A DNA stretch of 64,000 nucleotides from Corynebacterium diphtheriae (GCF_001457455.1 NZ_LN831026.1:2399667-2463666), one strand, 5' to 3'. Shown: positions 24,642 to 33,408, numbered from the stretch's first letter. Notes: generated by a model not told the origin, from the letters alone. Translations and numbers: made by a program.

Positions 24642-25808
24642 ATGCCGATCACTAAGTTTATTTGGTCGCCAAGCGGCACCGGTTTGTCTGAGCACGCGTG
24701 GGCGACGTCGGAAAGCACTGGGGCGGCCTGGGTTGGCAACGACGCCGCCGCACATATTTCCTTGTTGCGCTCCACGGTGGCCGAAGAACTAGCCGTCCCT
24801 TTGGAACAAGCGGGAATGGACGCGGCGACCATGCAGCGGGCCGTGGATACGGCAATCGACACGTGGGGGCTGCGCGGTCAAGCCGAGCAAGATCCCATGA
24901 CGTTATCAAGCGGGCAAACACGCAGGCTTGCCATCGCAGGCGCGTTGATTACCCGCCCAGAAGCCCTCGTGTTGGATTGCCCCACCGACGGGCTCGACAC
25001 AGAAGCTATTGAGATCCTGCACCGAATCGTCGATTCTTTCCCAGGTAACGTGACCGTCTACGACCGCATGCACACCGCCCTTGCTACCACCGCCGCCGAG
25101 CAGCTGCGCCTGACAAGCAGCGGCGATCTGGTCCCCGAGCCTGCACCGGACCCCGTGGACACCGTCCCAGCGCGCTTCACTCCCATTGATCTTTCCACCG
25201 ATCATGGCCCATTGTTGTGCGCGAAGAACCTGCGCATTCCGCGTGGTGCTACGACTGTGGGACCGATTAGTTGTGAGGTTTCCCCTAGTAGCGTCACCCA
25301 TCTGGCGGGGTTAAATGGTACGGGGAAGACGAGTTTTTTCTTGGCTGCGCTGGGGTTGGTGGCGTCGACAGGCACCCTGCAGGTAGCTGATGGGGTGACC
25401 ATGGGGTGGGCGCCGGCCGATATGGATTCGGCGTTGTCGCGGCGCACCGTGGCGACGGAGCTTACCGTGGGCGCCACCCCAGAGCTGGCACAAGCTGCGA
25501 TCGAGTTCATGGGGCTTGAGCAGTGGGCAGACACGCACCCCTTAGATGTTCCGGCCGCGTGGCGACGCTTCGTGCTCATCGCCGCAGCTCTCGTTCGCGG
25601 ACCGCACCTATTGCTTCTCGACGAGCCCACGGTAAACCTCGACGCCCCCAACCACGGCCACTTAAGTCTGCTCATGCACCGCTATTGTGCGAGCGAATTC
25701 CACCGCATGGCGGGCCTCGACCTAGGAGGCCACCACCCGGCGGTGCTGTTTACCTGCCACGATGCCCGCTACGCTCAGGCGGTAAGCACCGCCGAGATAC
25801 GCATCTAG
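24642..25808 (+). CDS. ECF transporter ATPase, two fused and complementary degenerate ABC domains
   Basis: 388 residues from the ATG at 24642 behind AGGAGG. The first half has no Walker A but keeps a signature LSSGQ (88-92) and a Walker B LVLDCP (109-114) in which the catalytic Glu is Cys. The second half keeps Walker A GLNGTGKTS (223-231), Walker B LLLLDEP (323-329) and an H-loop TCHD, but has DVPAAWRR where the LSGGQ signature belongs. Only one complete composite ATP site can form: P-loop of half 2 with signature of half 1. Fused A-A ATPases occur in YkoD-type ECF systems; this degree of asymmetry is unusual. Confidence 0.85.
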   Translation: MPITKFIWSPSGTGLSEHAWATSESTGAAWVGNDAAAHISLLRSTVAEELAVPLEQAGMDAATMQRAVDTAIDTWGLRGQAEQDPMTLSSGQTRRLAIAGALITRPEALVLDCPTDGLDTEAIEILHRIVDSFPGNVTVYDRMHTALATTAAEQLRLTSSGDLVPEPAPDPVDTVPARFTPIDLSTDHGPLLCAKNLRIPRGATTVGPISCEVSPSSVTHLAGLNGTGKTSFFLAALGLVASTGTLQVADGVTMGWAPADMDSALSRRTVATELTVGATPELAQAAIEFMGLEQWADTHPLDVPAAWRRFVLIAAALVRGPHLLLLDEPTVNLDAPNHGHLSLLMHRYCASEFHRMAGLDLGGHHPAVLFTCHDARYAQAVSTAEIRI

Positions 25809-25818
25809 GTGCCTACGA

Positions 25819-26544
25819 TTACTGAGCCGGTGTGACTTTCACGGTCATGCCGATCTCTACCCAATCCCAAGGGGGAACAGAAATACCTTGGGCGTGGTCA
25901 CCCAACAATGCTGGTTCTACACAAACAAACTCGGTCCATTCACCTTCGCCCACATCTGTCATCTGTGCGGCAAGCTCGCTGCCAGGATTCCACACCACAG
26001 CATGATCGGCACCTTGGTAGGTGACAGTAATAGTGCGCTGGGAATCCTTGATAACCAGCGGCGTCCACTCTGGCAGAGGAACCGCTTGGTCGACGGCGGT
26101 GCCGTCGAAACGAAACTCCTGATCGCCCACCGTTACGGTGGTGGTGCGCACGTCAGCAACGCGGAAATACGGGTGGAACGCGGATTGGAAATCGCGACGC
26201 AGTGGGGAAGCGTTGCGGGCCTTCAACATCATGGCAAAACCATGAGGAAGTACCTGCGTGCCAAGGCGCAGATCCCAATCATCGTGGCTCGTGCGGGCGT
26301 CGATACCGCCATTGGTAGGGATCGTCTCCCACTCCACTCGGCGCGCCCAACCATGCTGCAACTCATCGTGTCCCAAGTTCTTAGCAAACCACGGTGCGAT
26401 GATCGGGACACCGCCACGGATCGAACCACCCTCGGAAAAATCCGCGCGACTGGATAAGTAAAGAATTTCGCCAGGATCGCTGGCGGTAGTAATCGCAGAT
26501 ATCAAATGTCCGCGAGTCTCAGGCATATCTACAATGGTGCTCAT
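25819..26544 (-). CDS. Hexose-6-phosphate mutarotase (YeaD / aldose 1-epimerase family)
   Basis: 241 residues. GVPIIAPWFAK near the N-terminus, QHGWARRVEWE, a long beta-rich body and QGISVPPWDWVEIGMTVKV at the C-terminus match the D-hexose-6-phosphate 1-epimerase group, which interconverts anomers of glucose 6-phosphate. The catalytic His is in QHGWAR, and Glu lies near FVCVEPA. The start chosen is the ATG at 26544 (MSTIVDMPETRG), which has TATCCT eight bases upstream as a leaderless -10; a GTG at 26601 gives 19 more residues but overlaps the parS region. Confidence 0.8.
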   Translation of the reverse strand: MSTIVDMPETRGHLISAITTASDPGEILYLSSRADFSEGGSIRGGVPIIAPWFAKNLGHDELQHGWARRVEWETIPTNGGIDARTSHDDWDLRLGTQVLPHGFAMMLKARNASPLRRDFQSAFHPYFRVADVRTTTVTVGDQEFRFDGTAVDQAVPLPEWTPLVIKDSQRTITVTYQGADHAVVWNPGSELAAQMTDVGEGEWTEFVCVEPALLGDHAQGISVPPWDWVEIGMTVKVTPAQ

Positions 26545-26607
26545 TCTTGTAAGGATAGCCCCCAACGGCACGAGCCGCGCGTCTGCAATTTGATCGCTCA
26601 CTCACAA

Positions 26608-26623
26608 TGTTTCACGTGAAACA
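26608..26623. other. parS: parS site, perfect consensus
   Basis: TGTTTCACGTGAAACA, an exact ParB-binding palindrome in the intergenic space between the epimerase and the sulfatase-like gene. Confidence 0.95.
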
Positions 26624-26648
26624 TCGCAACGTGGAACAATAATTGACC

Positions 26649-27287
26649 ATGAACATCGCTGTCGTATCCGGTCGAATCGCCCCCGAGCTCACCCTGCCGG
26701 GCCTGAACTTTTCTCGCGCATACGCGCCCAGCACCGATTTCCGTTCCGCCCGCCTCGGACTTCTCACGGGTCAGTATCCCCAACGCCAGCCGGTCACACG
26801 CTTCGCCTCCCTCATCGGCACCGTAGCAGAAGACTTCAGCCCCGCCGACGTTCACATCATCGAGCGCGCCGAGATCACCCCAGAGCTGATCACCCAAGCC
26901 CACGACAGCAACGCGGCCACTTTCTTCGTCGGACACCCAACTATCGACGACCACCACGTGCGCATGTCCCTGCTATGGCCAGGGGTCACCGACACCAACC
27001 TGCCGCACGACACTATCGACGGCGTTGTCACCTGCAACGAACTCGTCTCCACACTCGATATCGCACCCACCCTCGCAGCCATCGCAGGTTACGACGTTCG
27101 CCCCAACGCACAGCTCTCCTTCGACGGCATGAACTTAACCCCCGTGATCCGCTACGGAGCAACGGGCCACGGGGGCTTATTCTTCGACGATGGAACGGTG
27201 ATCACGCCCACCGAGGTGCGTCGGCAAGCAAACGATCCCGAGTGGACCATGTGGCATCAATTCATGAACATGGGACCACTACAATAA
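26649..27287 (+). CDS. Short sulfatase-like protein lacking the catalytic Cys/Ser motif
   Basis: 212 residues from the ATG at 26649 (MNIAVVSGRIAPELTLPG). Two pieces recall sulfatases of the alkaline-phosphatase superfamily: SARLGLLTGQYPQR resembles the SRxxLLTGRYP motif, and ELVSTLDIAPTLAAIAGYDV followed by FDGMNLTPVI resembles the C-terminal part. The formylglycine site C/S-x-P-x-R is absent, with PSTDFRSAR in its place. The protein is about half the usual length, so it is probably inactive as a sulfatase or has another role. No signal peptide is visible. It lies between a parS site and convergent DUF1846. Confidence 0.6.
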   Translation: MNIAVVSGRIAPELTLPGLNFSRAYAPSTDFRSARLGLLTGQYPQRQPVTRFASLIGTVAEDFSPADVHIIERAEITPELITQAHDSNAATFFVGHPTIDDHHVRMSLLWPGVTDTNLPHDTIDGVVTCNELVSTLDIAPTLAAIAGYDVRPNAQLSFDGMNLTPVIRYGATGHGGLFFDDGTVITPTEVRRQANDPEWTMWHQFMNMGPLQ

Positions 27288-27294
27288 CGAGAAC

Positions 27295-28788
27295 CTAGCG
27301 CTTCTGGTACAGCTTGTTCTTCTGGAACTTCGGATCAGACGTCACCAGCACACCAAGGTTGCGGAAGATACCCTCATCCACCGAACCCAAAATGGTGGTG
27401 GTGTGAACATCGCAACCGCGCAGGTTCTTCAACTGATCCAACGCCTTTTGCGCATTGCTATCCGTAGCCGCCGACACCGACAACGCAATCAAAACCTCAT
27501 CGGTGTGCAACCGAGGGTTCGAGCTACCCAAATGCACCGTCTTGAGCGTCTGAATCGGTTCAATCGACTCTGGTGACAACAGGTGGATGGCATCGTCGAT
27601 ACCCGCCAAATGCTTCAACGCATTCAGCAACATCGACGAAGAACAACCCAACAAATCCGAGGTAGCACCCGTAATGATGGAACCGTCGGCAAGCTCAATC
27701 GCACAACCAGGAAGCGACGTACGCTCCTCAACCTGACGTGCCGGCTCCACCACAACGCGTTGCGACGCCTTGATCCCAGCCTTCGCCATCACCACAGCCG
27801 CACGATCCGACTGCGTGGAATCCTTACCCGTGCGAGCCTCTTCCACCAACGCCTTGAAATACCGGCGAATAATCTCCTGCTCCGACGCATGACGGCACGC
27901 AGCATCATCAGAAATGCAATTACCCGCCATGTTCACACCCATGTCCGTAGGGGACTGGTACGGAGACTCACCCATCAACCGCTCCAGCAGCGTCTTGAGC
28001 AGCGGGAATGCCTCCACATCGCGGTTGTAGTTCACCGTCTGCTCACCATAAGCAGCCAAGTGGAAATGATCGATCACATTCGCGTCATTGAGGTCTACCG
28101 TAGCGGCCTCATACGCCAAGTTCACAGGGTGCTCCAGCGGCAAATTCCAAATAGGGAACGTCTCAAACTTCGCATAACCCGCAGCAACACCACGCTTGTG
28201 CTCGTGATACACCTGCGACAAACACGTAGCCAACTTGCCAGAACCAGGACCCGGCGCGGTAACAACCACCAAATCACGAGTAGTTTCCGCATACTCATTC
28301 AGGCCAAAGCCCTCATCCGACACAATGCGATCCATGTCGGTGGGGTAACCAGGAATCACCCGGTGGCGCGACACCTTGATGCCCAAACGTTGAAGGCGCT
28401 CGATAAAAGCGAGCGCCAGTCGGTTGTCATTTTCCAGTTGGGTGAGCACCACGTGTTCGACGAGGAAACCGCGGTCGCGGAAGACGTCGACAAGGCGCAA
28501 AACATCTTCTTCGTAGGAGATGCCCAGATCGGCACGAATCTTATGTCGCTCCAGATCTTTAGCGTTGATGCAGACGAGAATTTCTACCTCGTCCTTGATG
28601 CGATCCAACATCGCAATCTTGTTGTCTGGAGTAAAACCAGGCAATACGCGGGATGCATGCATATCGTCGAAGAGCTTGCCGCCCATTTCGAGGTAGAGCT
28701 TCCCACCCAAAGCTTCTCTGCGTTCCCGAATGTGCTGGGACTGCATTTCAATGTACTTCTCGCGGTCGAAACCGATCGTATTCACCAT
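27295..28788 (-). CDS. DUF1846 domain protein
   Basis: 497-residue conserved cytoplasmic protein beginning [20 protein letters not shown], the typical DUF1846 start, with [41 protein letters not shown] and [20 protein letters not shown] further on. The APGPGSGK stretch looks like a phosphate-binding loop. The family is widespread in Firmicutes and actinobacteria and has solved structures, but its biochemical role is not established. It is monocistronic and ends 8 bases from the convergent sulfatase-like gene. Confidence 0.9.
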   Translation of the reverse strand: MVNTIGFDREKYIEMQSQHIRERREALGGKLYLEMGGKLFDDMHASRVLPGFTPDNKIAMLDRIKDEVEILVCINAKDLERHKIRADLGISYEEDVLRLVDVFRDRGFLVEHVVLTQLENDNRLALAFIERLQRLGIKVSRHRVIPGYPTDMDRIVSDEGFGLNEYAETTRDLVVVTAPGPGSGKLATCLSQVYHEHKRGVAAGYAKFETFPIWNLPLEHPVNLAYEAATVDLNDANVIDHFHLAAYGEQTVNYNRDVEAFPLLKTLLERLMGESPYQSPTDMGVNMAGNCISDDAACRHASEQEIIRRYFKALVEEARTGKDSTQSDRAAVVMAKAGIKASQRVVVEPARQVEERTSLPGCAIELADGSIITGATSDLLGCSSSMLLNALKHLAGIDDAIHLLSPESIEPIQTLKTVHLGSSNPRLHTDEVLIALSVSAATDSNAQKALDQLKNLRGCDVHTTTILGSVDEGIFRNLGVLVTSDPKFQKNKLYQKR

Positions 28789-28851
28789 GGAATTTCAGCA
28801 TAGCAACGAACATCAAAAAAGTGCTATAACCCCAGTTAGAAACACCTATTT

Positions 28852-29718
28852 CTACCAACTATCAAGCGGAAACCACTCCCACGGCCCCCGATGCCACCGG
28901 CGCGTAGAATCCACCACAACCAACTCCTCCCGCACAACACGAGTAGCAAAAATAACCTGCCCCACAATGGTGTCCAGCTCCTCAAAAACACTCGACGCCG
29001 GATACCTCAACACCAAATATCCCCGCACCGCTGCATCGTTCATCTTCCAACGATCATTAACAAAAGTGTTCTTATTCTCCGCACCCGCATTGTGATAAAA
29101 ATAGCCATCAACCTCGATCACAATGTTGTAATCCCGCAGCTTAACGTCCCAAAAATACACCCCAACTCGAAAATTACTCGTGCACTCCAACCCCGCCTCC
29201 CGCAAAGCTTTAACCAGTATTCGCTCTGGCACACTATCCGCACCCACAGCCGCCCGATTCACCAGTGTTTTCACCCGCGCCGACACCCGCATCGGCGACT
29301 CCCGCCGCAGCACTGCACTGCCATGCCGCCCGGAATAGGCGACGTCTAAAAGCGCAATAGCTTGGCGGTCCGGCAGGTGTTTTACCGCATCAACACCACA
29401 CTCCGTGCACACCCCGCGAACCTCTACAGTGCGCAAGCGTTTTACATGGTGCGCAACCACATACTTGGTCGATGTAATGCGACGTTCAGTGCTGACATGC
29501 ACAGGAAAGCTGATCGGTTGGGAACAATAGAATTGATACAGCGACACCGCTGTGAGGGCATACCCGTGCCGCGTTAACGCTGCTACTAGTTCCGTGACCG
29601 CAGCGGGACTTTCCAACTCGCCTTCCCAGTAGATCCCGCTGATAACACGGATCAGTGATCCTGCTTTGAGGCGGCGCGTGCGCGTTGCATAAGAAATTGT
29701 TCCCCGAAATTCCCCCAT
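28852..29718 (-). CDS. DUF559 (Vsr-like) domain protein with AbiEi-like N-terminus
   Basis: 288 residues from the ATG at 29718 (MGEFRGTISYATRTRRLKAG); a GTG at 29736 would add six. The N-terminal third has the short winged-helix pattern seen in AbiEi-type and related proteins (LIRVISGIYWEGE). The C-terminal half (about 165-285) carries SVPERILVKALREAGL, FWDVKLRDYNIVIEVDGYFYH and GYLVLRYPASSVFEE, the DUF559/PD-(D/E)xK nuclease-like fold. Actinobacteria carry many such proteins and their targets are unknown. It is a single gene, divergent from nothing and downstream of a symporter gene with its own terminator. Confidence 0.78.
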   Translation of the reverse strand: MGEFRGTISYATRTRRLKAGSLIRVISGIYWEGELESPAAVTELVAALTRHGYALTAVSLYQFYCSQPISFPVHVSTERRITSTKYVVAHHVKRLRTVEVRGVCTECGVDAVKHLPDRQAIALLDVAYSGRHGSAVLRRESPMRVSARVKTLVNRAAVGADSVPERILVKALREAGLECTSNFRVGVYFWDVKLRDYNIVIEVDGYFYHNAGAENKNTFVNDRWKMNDAAVRGYLVLRYPASSVFEELDTIVGQVIFATRVVREELVVVDSTRRWHRGPWEWFPLDSW

Positions 29719-29761
29719 AACCGCACAAGGTAGCACGGCTTGGGCTGCTTTCAGGCAAAAG

Positions 29762-29841
29762 TGAGCAATTTTTGTACCTTAAGGCCAATTTTTGGGAGGG
29801 CGTCCTGCGGGTTTGCTGGCTTAGGGTACAAAAATTGCTCA
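29762..29841. repeat. 80-base element with perfect 17-base inverted ends
   Basis: TGAGCAATTTTTGTACC (29762-29778) and GGTACAAAAATTGCTCA (29825-29841) are exact inverted repeats around 46 bases. Partial pairing continues inward (TTAAGGCCA against TGGCTTAG). It lies between two leftward genes. It resembles a small palindromic mobile or REP-like element; no second copy was seen in this window. Confidence 0.65.
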
Positions 29842-29851
29842 TCGGCTAAAC

Positions 29852-29877
29852 AAAAAACGCCCCCTCGCGGGGGCGTT
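29852..29877 (-). terminator. Terminator of the DAACS symporter gene
   Basis: AACGCCCCC and GGGGGCGTT flank TCGC; read leftward the stem is followed by TTTTTTG. Between it and the gene end, three near-repeats of CTATCGCGCTAGG (29881-29920) have no known role. Confidence 0.88.
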
Positions 29878-29917
29878 AGGCTATCGCGCTAGGCTATCGC
29901 GTTAGCAATGTATCGCG

Positions 29918-31162
29918 CTAGGCTTCGTCGTCGATACCAGCGATTGCGGTAGCAAGGCCGAGGTCGTCGGCATCATCAAGATCGTGGCGAGAGATCGCGC
30001 CCTTGGCAAACTTGTCCACCACCATGGCGATAGCACCGTCGCCAGTGACGTTGCAGGCAGTACCGAAGGAGTCGATGGCGATGTAAGCAGCGATCATCAG
30101 TGCCACCTGGTCGTCATTGAAGCCGAGGTTGGAGGACAACAGGCCAACAGCTGCCATGATTGCACCACCGGGAACACCTGGGGCTGCCACCATGGTCACA
30201 CCGAGCATGAGGATGAAGCCGAGTGCGGTGGCAAGTGGGATGTCCATGCCGTCCATAAACATGATGGCGAAGGCGAACAGCGTAATCTTCATCATCGACC
30301 CGGAGAGGTGGATGGTGGCGCACAATGGAACCACGAAACCTGCAACAGACTGGCTGACACCGTTTTTACGTGCACATTCGTAGGTCACTGGGATGGTTGC
30401 TGCGGAAGAAGAGGTTCCCAGTGCGGTGAAGTATGCCGGCATCATGTTCTTCAGCGAGGCGAAGGGGTTGCGGGTTGCTAGGGTGCCTGCGAGGAGGAAC
30501 TGCAGGATTAGCAGCACGAAGCTCATGAGGATGGCGAGGAGGAGAACCTTGGCAAAGGCGGTGAGCACTGATGCGAGGTTGCCGTTCATTCCGAGGGAGA
30601 GGAACATGCCGAAGATGTAGATCGGCAGCAGTGGGACGATAAAGGAGGAGATCACCTTCATTACTACGCGGCGCAGGTCGGTAACGCCGGAGAAGAGGGT
30701 GTCGGACTTAACGGTGGTCATAGCCACGCCTACAACGAAAGCGAGGATGAGGGCCGTCATCACCTGCATGGGTGCTGGCATTTCGACCGAGATGTAAGGG
30801 CTGAGAGCGCCTTCCTCGATGTCTGCAGCTGCAACGCTAGTTTGGCTTGCGAGCAACCATGGGTACAAGGCGGTGGCAACACCCCAGGAGATGAGGCCAG
30901 ATACTAGGGCTGAGCCGTAGGCGATACCGGTGGTGATGGCGAGCCATTTGCCGGCACCACGGCCGAGTCCTGCGATGGCTGGGGTGATGAGGGCGAAGAT
31001 CAGGACAGGGATGAAGAAGCCGAGGAAGTTGCCGAAGAGTCCGTTAAAGGTGACAAAGACGCGGGCAAGCCCATCGGGGAAGAAGAAGCTGCATAGGATG
31101 CCGAGGATGATCGCGACGATGATCCTGAAAAGCAGCGACGAGGAGAGACGCTTGATGTCCAT
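29918..31162 (-). CDS. Dicarboxylate/amino acid:cation symporter (DAACS family)
   Basis: Sodium- or proton-coupled transporter of the glutamate/aspartate/serine class, 414 aa with about eight membrane helices and two re-entrant loops. The serine-rich hairpin ALGTSSSAATIPVT, the second hairpin APGVPGGAIMAAVGLL and the cation-site helix DSFGTACNVTGDGAIAM are all present. The Asp/Asn pattern in the last motif is near that of SstT-like serine/threonine carriers, but substrate cannot be fixed by eye. It starts at the ATG at 31162. Confidence 0.9.
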   Translation of the reverse strand: MDIKRLSSSLLFRIIVAIILGILCSFFFPDGLARVFVTFNGLFGNFLGFFIPVLIFALITPAIAGLGRGAGKWLAITTGIAYGSALVSGLISWGVATALYPWLLASQTSVAAADIEEGALSPYISVEMPAPMQVMTALILAFVVGVAMTTVKSDTLFSGVTDLRRVVMKVISSFIVPLLPIYIFGMFLSLGMNGNLASVLTAFAKVLLLAILMSFVLLILQFLLAGTLATRNPFASLKNMMPAYFTALGTSSSAATIPVTYECARKNGVSQSVAGFVVPLCATIHLSGSMMKITLFAFAIMFMDGMDIPLATALGFILMLGVTMVAAPGVPGGAIMAAVGLLSSNLGFNDDQVALMIAAYIAIDSFGTACNVTGDGAIAMVVDKFAKGAISRHDLDDADDLGLATAIAGIDDEA

Positions 31163-31360
31163 GTAGGGTTACCTAATATTTTTCGTTAGTTGTTCAAATT
31201 ATGGGGTGACCTTAATCGTGTCCCACTGGGTGCTGGGCCGTTCAAGGAGTTGAGAAATAACTTACGCGTTCACCAGCAGATTTCATATTTTTCACATACG
31301 CACATATATCGGGTGGGGTGGTCGAGGCTTTCGGCGCTCCCCCTAAGATTGGCTAGAGTG

Positions 31361-31822
31361 ATGTATATGACTGTTCTTGGTGTTGTGCTAGCTGTGGCGG
31401 CTTTGGTTGTGCTCGTGTCGGGTTCGCTGGCGTGGACGCGTCGATTGCCTGGCAATCCTTATATCGGCATTCGGGTCCCCGAGGTGCGCAAGTCTCAAGA
31501 GGTGTGGCAGTCGGCGCACTTGGTGGCGGGTCCGTTGTGGACCATTGGTGGCGTTGCCATGTTGATGGGTTCGATGTTGTTTATTAAAGGCAGCGGTTGG
31601 TTATATGCCGTCGCAGCGCTTGCGGTGATCGCTGGTGTGATGTTGGTGAGTGTGGGGGCAAACGTGGGGGCACGCGCCGCATCGCTTATCGACGCCCAGC
31701 AAGACGTCGAGGATGCCGCCGAGTCAACGTGCTGCTCAAGTGGTAATAACCCTGCTCCTGCGGTTGATGTGGATGCTATGCGTCGTGCAGCGCATTCGGC
31801 TGATAACACCTCTGATTCTTAA
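31361..31822 (+). CDS. SdpI-like small membrane protein
   Basis: 153 residues with three hydrophobic segments (about 5-25, 53-73, 80-102) and the stretch RRLPGNPYIGIRVPEVRKSQEVWQSAHLVAG, which matches the SdpI family motif (NxxxGIRTxxTxxSxxxWxxxH). SdpI gives immunity to a peptide toxin in Bacillus, but most homologues are uncharacterised. TAGAGT lies just before the start, so the ATG at 31367 could be a leaderless start; 31361 is the first ATG. The C-terminal tail is Ala/Ser/Asp-rich with CC near residue 124. It is followed by the trp leader. Confidence 0.75.
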   Translation: MYMTVLGVVLAVAALVVLVSGSLAWTRRLPGNPYIGIRVPEVRKSQEVWQSAHLVAGPLWTIGGVAMLMGSMLFIKGSGWLYAVAALAVIAGVMLVSVGANVGARAASLIDAQQDVEDAAESTCCSSGNNPAPAVDVDAMRRAAHSADNTSDS

Positions 31823-31841
31823 ATAATGTGCCGGCCCGCTG

Positions 31842-31890
31842 TTGCGTGCGCCACTCAAGATGCGTATTGTCATGTTCCATGACGAACATG
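31842..31890 (+). promoter_or_regulatory. Promoter and candidate operator of trp module 1
   Basis: TTGCGT (31842-31847) and TATTGT (31865-31870) are spaced by 17 bases, a good sigma-A promoter. Directly after it, CATGTTC (31871-31877) and GAACATG (31884-31890) form an inverted repeat around CATGAC, placed where a repressor would block transcription start. The repressor is unknown. Confidence 0.65.
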
Positions 31891-31920
31891 AATGCACATA
31901 ACTGGTGGTGGCGCGCTTAA
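31888..31920 (+). CDS. trpL: trp leader peptide 1 (three tandem Trp codons)
   Basis: ATG followed by AATGCACATAAC, then TGG TGG TGG, CGC GCT, TAA: a 10-residue peptide MNAHNWWWRA. Three consecutive Trp codons in ten, right before an attenuator hairpin and trpB1, define a tryptophan-sensing leader. The corynebacterial trp leader in C. glutamicum also has three Trp residues. Confidence 0.92.
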   Translation: MNAHNWWWRA

Positions 31921-31952
31921 CCGCGGGCCGTTTTCACGCATTCATTTCAACA

Positions 31953-31987
31953 GGCTCGCCTTGTCCAACAAGCAGCGGGCCTTTTTG
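31953..31987 (+). terminator. trp attenuator 1
   Basis: Segment 3 GGCTCGCCTTGT pairs with segment 4 ACAAGCAGCGGGCC, with a two-base bulge, and is followed by TTTTTG. Segment 2, GCGGGCC at 31923-31929, can pair with the same GGCTCGC to give the antiterminator. This is the classical two-state arrangement. RNA pairings were judged by eye. Confidence 0.85.
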
Positions 31988-32074
31988 TTAGCCACCAACA
32001 AGCTCACAAGAGTTTCGGCCCACCGCTTGAACACAACAAATATTTGTTTTTCAGCGAAAGAGGTTAGAAACACC

Positions 32075-33406
32075 ATGACTGACTCCACCCTCCGTAAGAC
32101 GTTAATCAGCGCCTACTTTGGTAACTACGGCGGACAGTTTGTTCCCGATGCGCTCCTGCCGGTTCTCGACGAACTAGAGCAGGCCTATGTGGATGTACTC
32201 AACGACCCAGAGTTTTCGCGGGAACTTGCTCGGCTACAAAAGCACTACCTTGGTCGTCCCACTCCTATTACCGAATGCGCTAACCTCCCCCTAGCGGGTA
32301 AGGGGAAGGGTAAGGCGCGGATCTTCCTCAAACGCGAGGATCTAGTTCACGGTGGCGCGCATAAGGGCAATCAGGTGCTTGCCCAGGCGTTGATTGCTCG
32401 CAGATTGGGTAAAACTCGTTTGATCGCAGAAACCGGTGCTGGTCAGCACGGTACCGCCACTGCGATGGTGGCGGCTTTGATGGGAATGGACTGCACCATT
32501 TATATGGGTGCTAAAGATGTGGCCCGCCAGCAGCCCAATGTGTATCGCATGCGGCTCATGGGGGCTACGGTGGTGCCAGTAACCAACGAGCATGGTGATT
32601 CCATGTCGGATGCTATCGACGTAGCGCTTATGGACTGGGTGGAAAACTTGGATACCACGCACTATCTGATTGGTTCTGCGGTCGGCCCACATCCGTTCCC
32701 TACGCTGGTCAAGGAGTTTCAGGCGGTTATTTCGCGGGAATCTCGCGAACAGATGCTGGAGCTAACAGGCAAGCTTCCGGACGCAGTAATTGCTGCCGTG
32801 GGCGGTGGTTCGAATGCTATTGGTGCGTTTGCTGATTATCTCACGGATAAGCCAGGTAATGAGTCCGTACGCTTGATTGGTGTGGAGCCAGCAGGCGAAG
32901 GTCTTGATTCCGGTAAGCATGGTGCGCCGCTGCAGCGTGGCAAGGTTGGTGTGCAACACGGCTTCAAGTCGTTCATCTTGGCTGATGAGCAGGGCAATCC
33001 GCTGCATTCTTATTCCGTATCGGCTGGTCTTGATTATCCAGGCGTGGGTCCAGAACACGCCCACCTCATGGAATCTGGTCGTGCGCAATATTATGGAATC
33101 ACCGATGCCGAGGCGCTTCAAGCATTCCGGATGCTGAGCCGCTACGAGGGTATCATTCCAGCTTTGGAGTCTAGCCACGCTCTAGCATATGCGTTAAAGA
33201 TGGCAGAAAACGCCGAAGAAACCGATACTCCCATTAACATTGTGGTCAATCTTTCGGGTCGTGGCGATAAAGATGTGGACTATGTTCGCAATATCTTGGG
33301 CGACCTCGCTACCGAGGATCCAGCAACCTCACCAGTCACGGATCCTCATGTCGCCGAAACCCTCGCCACAATGATCGCTGAGTCCAATGCACGAGAAGGA
33401 GTCTAA
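32075..33406 (+). CDS. trpB: Tryptophan synthase beta chain, copy 1
   Basis: PLP enzyme joining indole and serine, 443 aa from the ATG at 32075 (MTDSTLRKTLISAYFG) behind AGAGG; the open frame before it covers the leader region. It has [17 protein letters not shown] with the PLP Lys, [13 protein letters not shown], the phosphate loop [11 protein letters not shown] and [14 protein letters not shown]. It has HKGNQ where the family and copy 2 have HKTNQ. It also carries a C-terminal extension of about 35 residues (DPATSPVTDPHVAETL...) not seen in copy 2. It is the first gene of trp module 1, an unusual place for trpB. Confidence 0.92.
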   Translation: MTDSTLRKTLISAYFGNYGGQFVPDALLPVLDELEQAYVDVLNDPEFSRELARLQKHYLGRPTPITECANLPLAGKGKGKARIFLKREDLVHGGAHKGNQVLAQALIARRLGKTRLIAETGAGQHGTATAMVAALMGMDCTIYMGAKDVARQQPNVYRMRLMGATVVPVTNEHGDSMSDAIDVALMDWVENLDTTHYLIGSAVGPHPFPTLVKEFQAVISRESREQMLELTGKLPDAVIAAVGGGSNAIGAFADYLTDKPGNESVRLIGVEPAGEGLDSGKHGAPLQRGKVGVQHGFKSFILADEQGNPLHSYSVSAGLDYPGVGPEHAHLMESGRAQYYGITDAEALQAFRMLSRYEGIIPALESSHALAYALKMAENAEETDTPINIVVNLSGRGDKDVDYVRNILGDLATEDPATSPVTDPHVAETLATMIAESNAREGV

Positions 33407-33408
33407 AC

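Noticed and set aside
29881..29923. Short tandem-like units (CTATCGCGCTAGG) taken as a CRISPR or iteron array
   Set aside because: Only three imperfect units of about 13 bases, without spacers of constant size.
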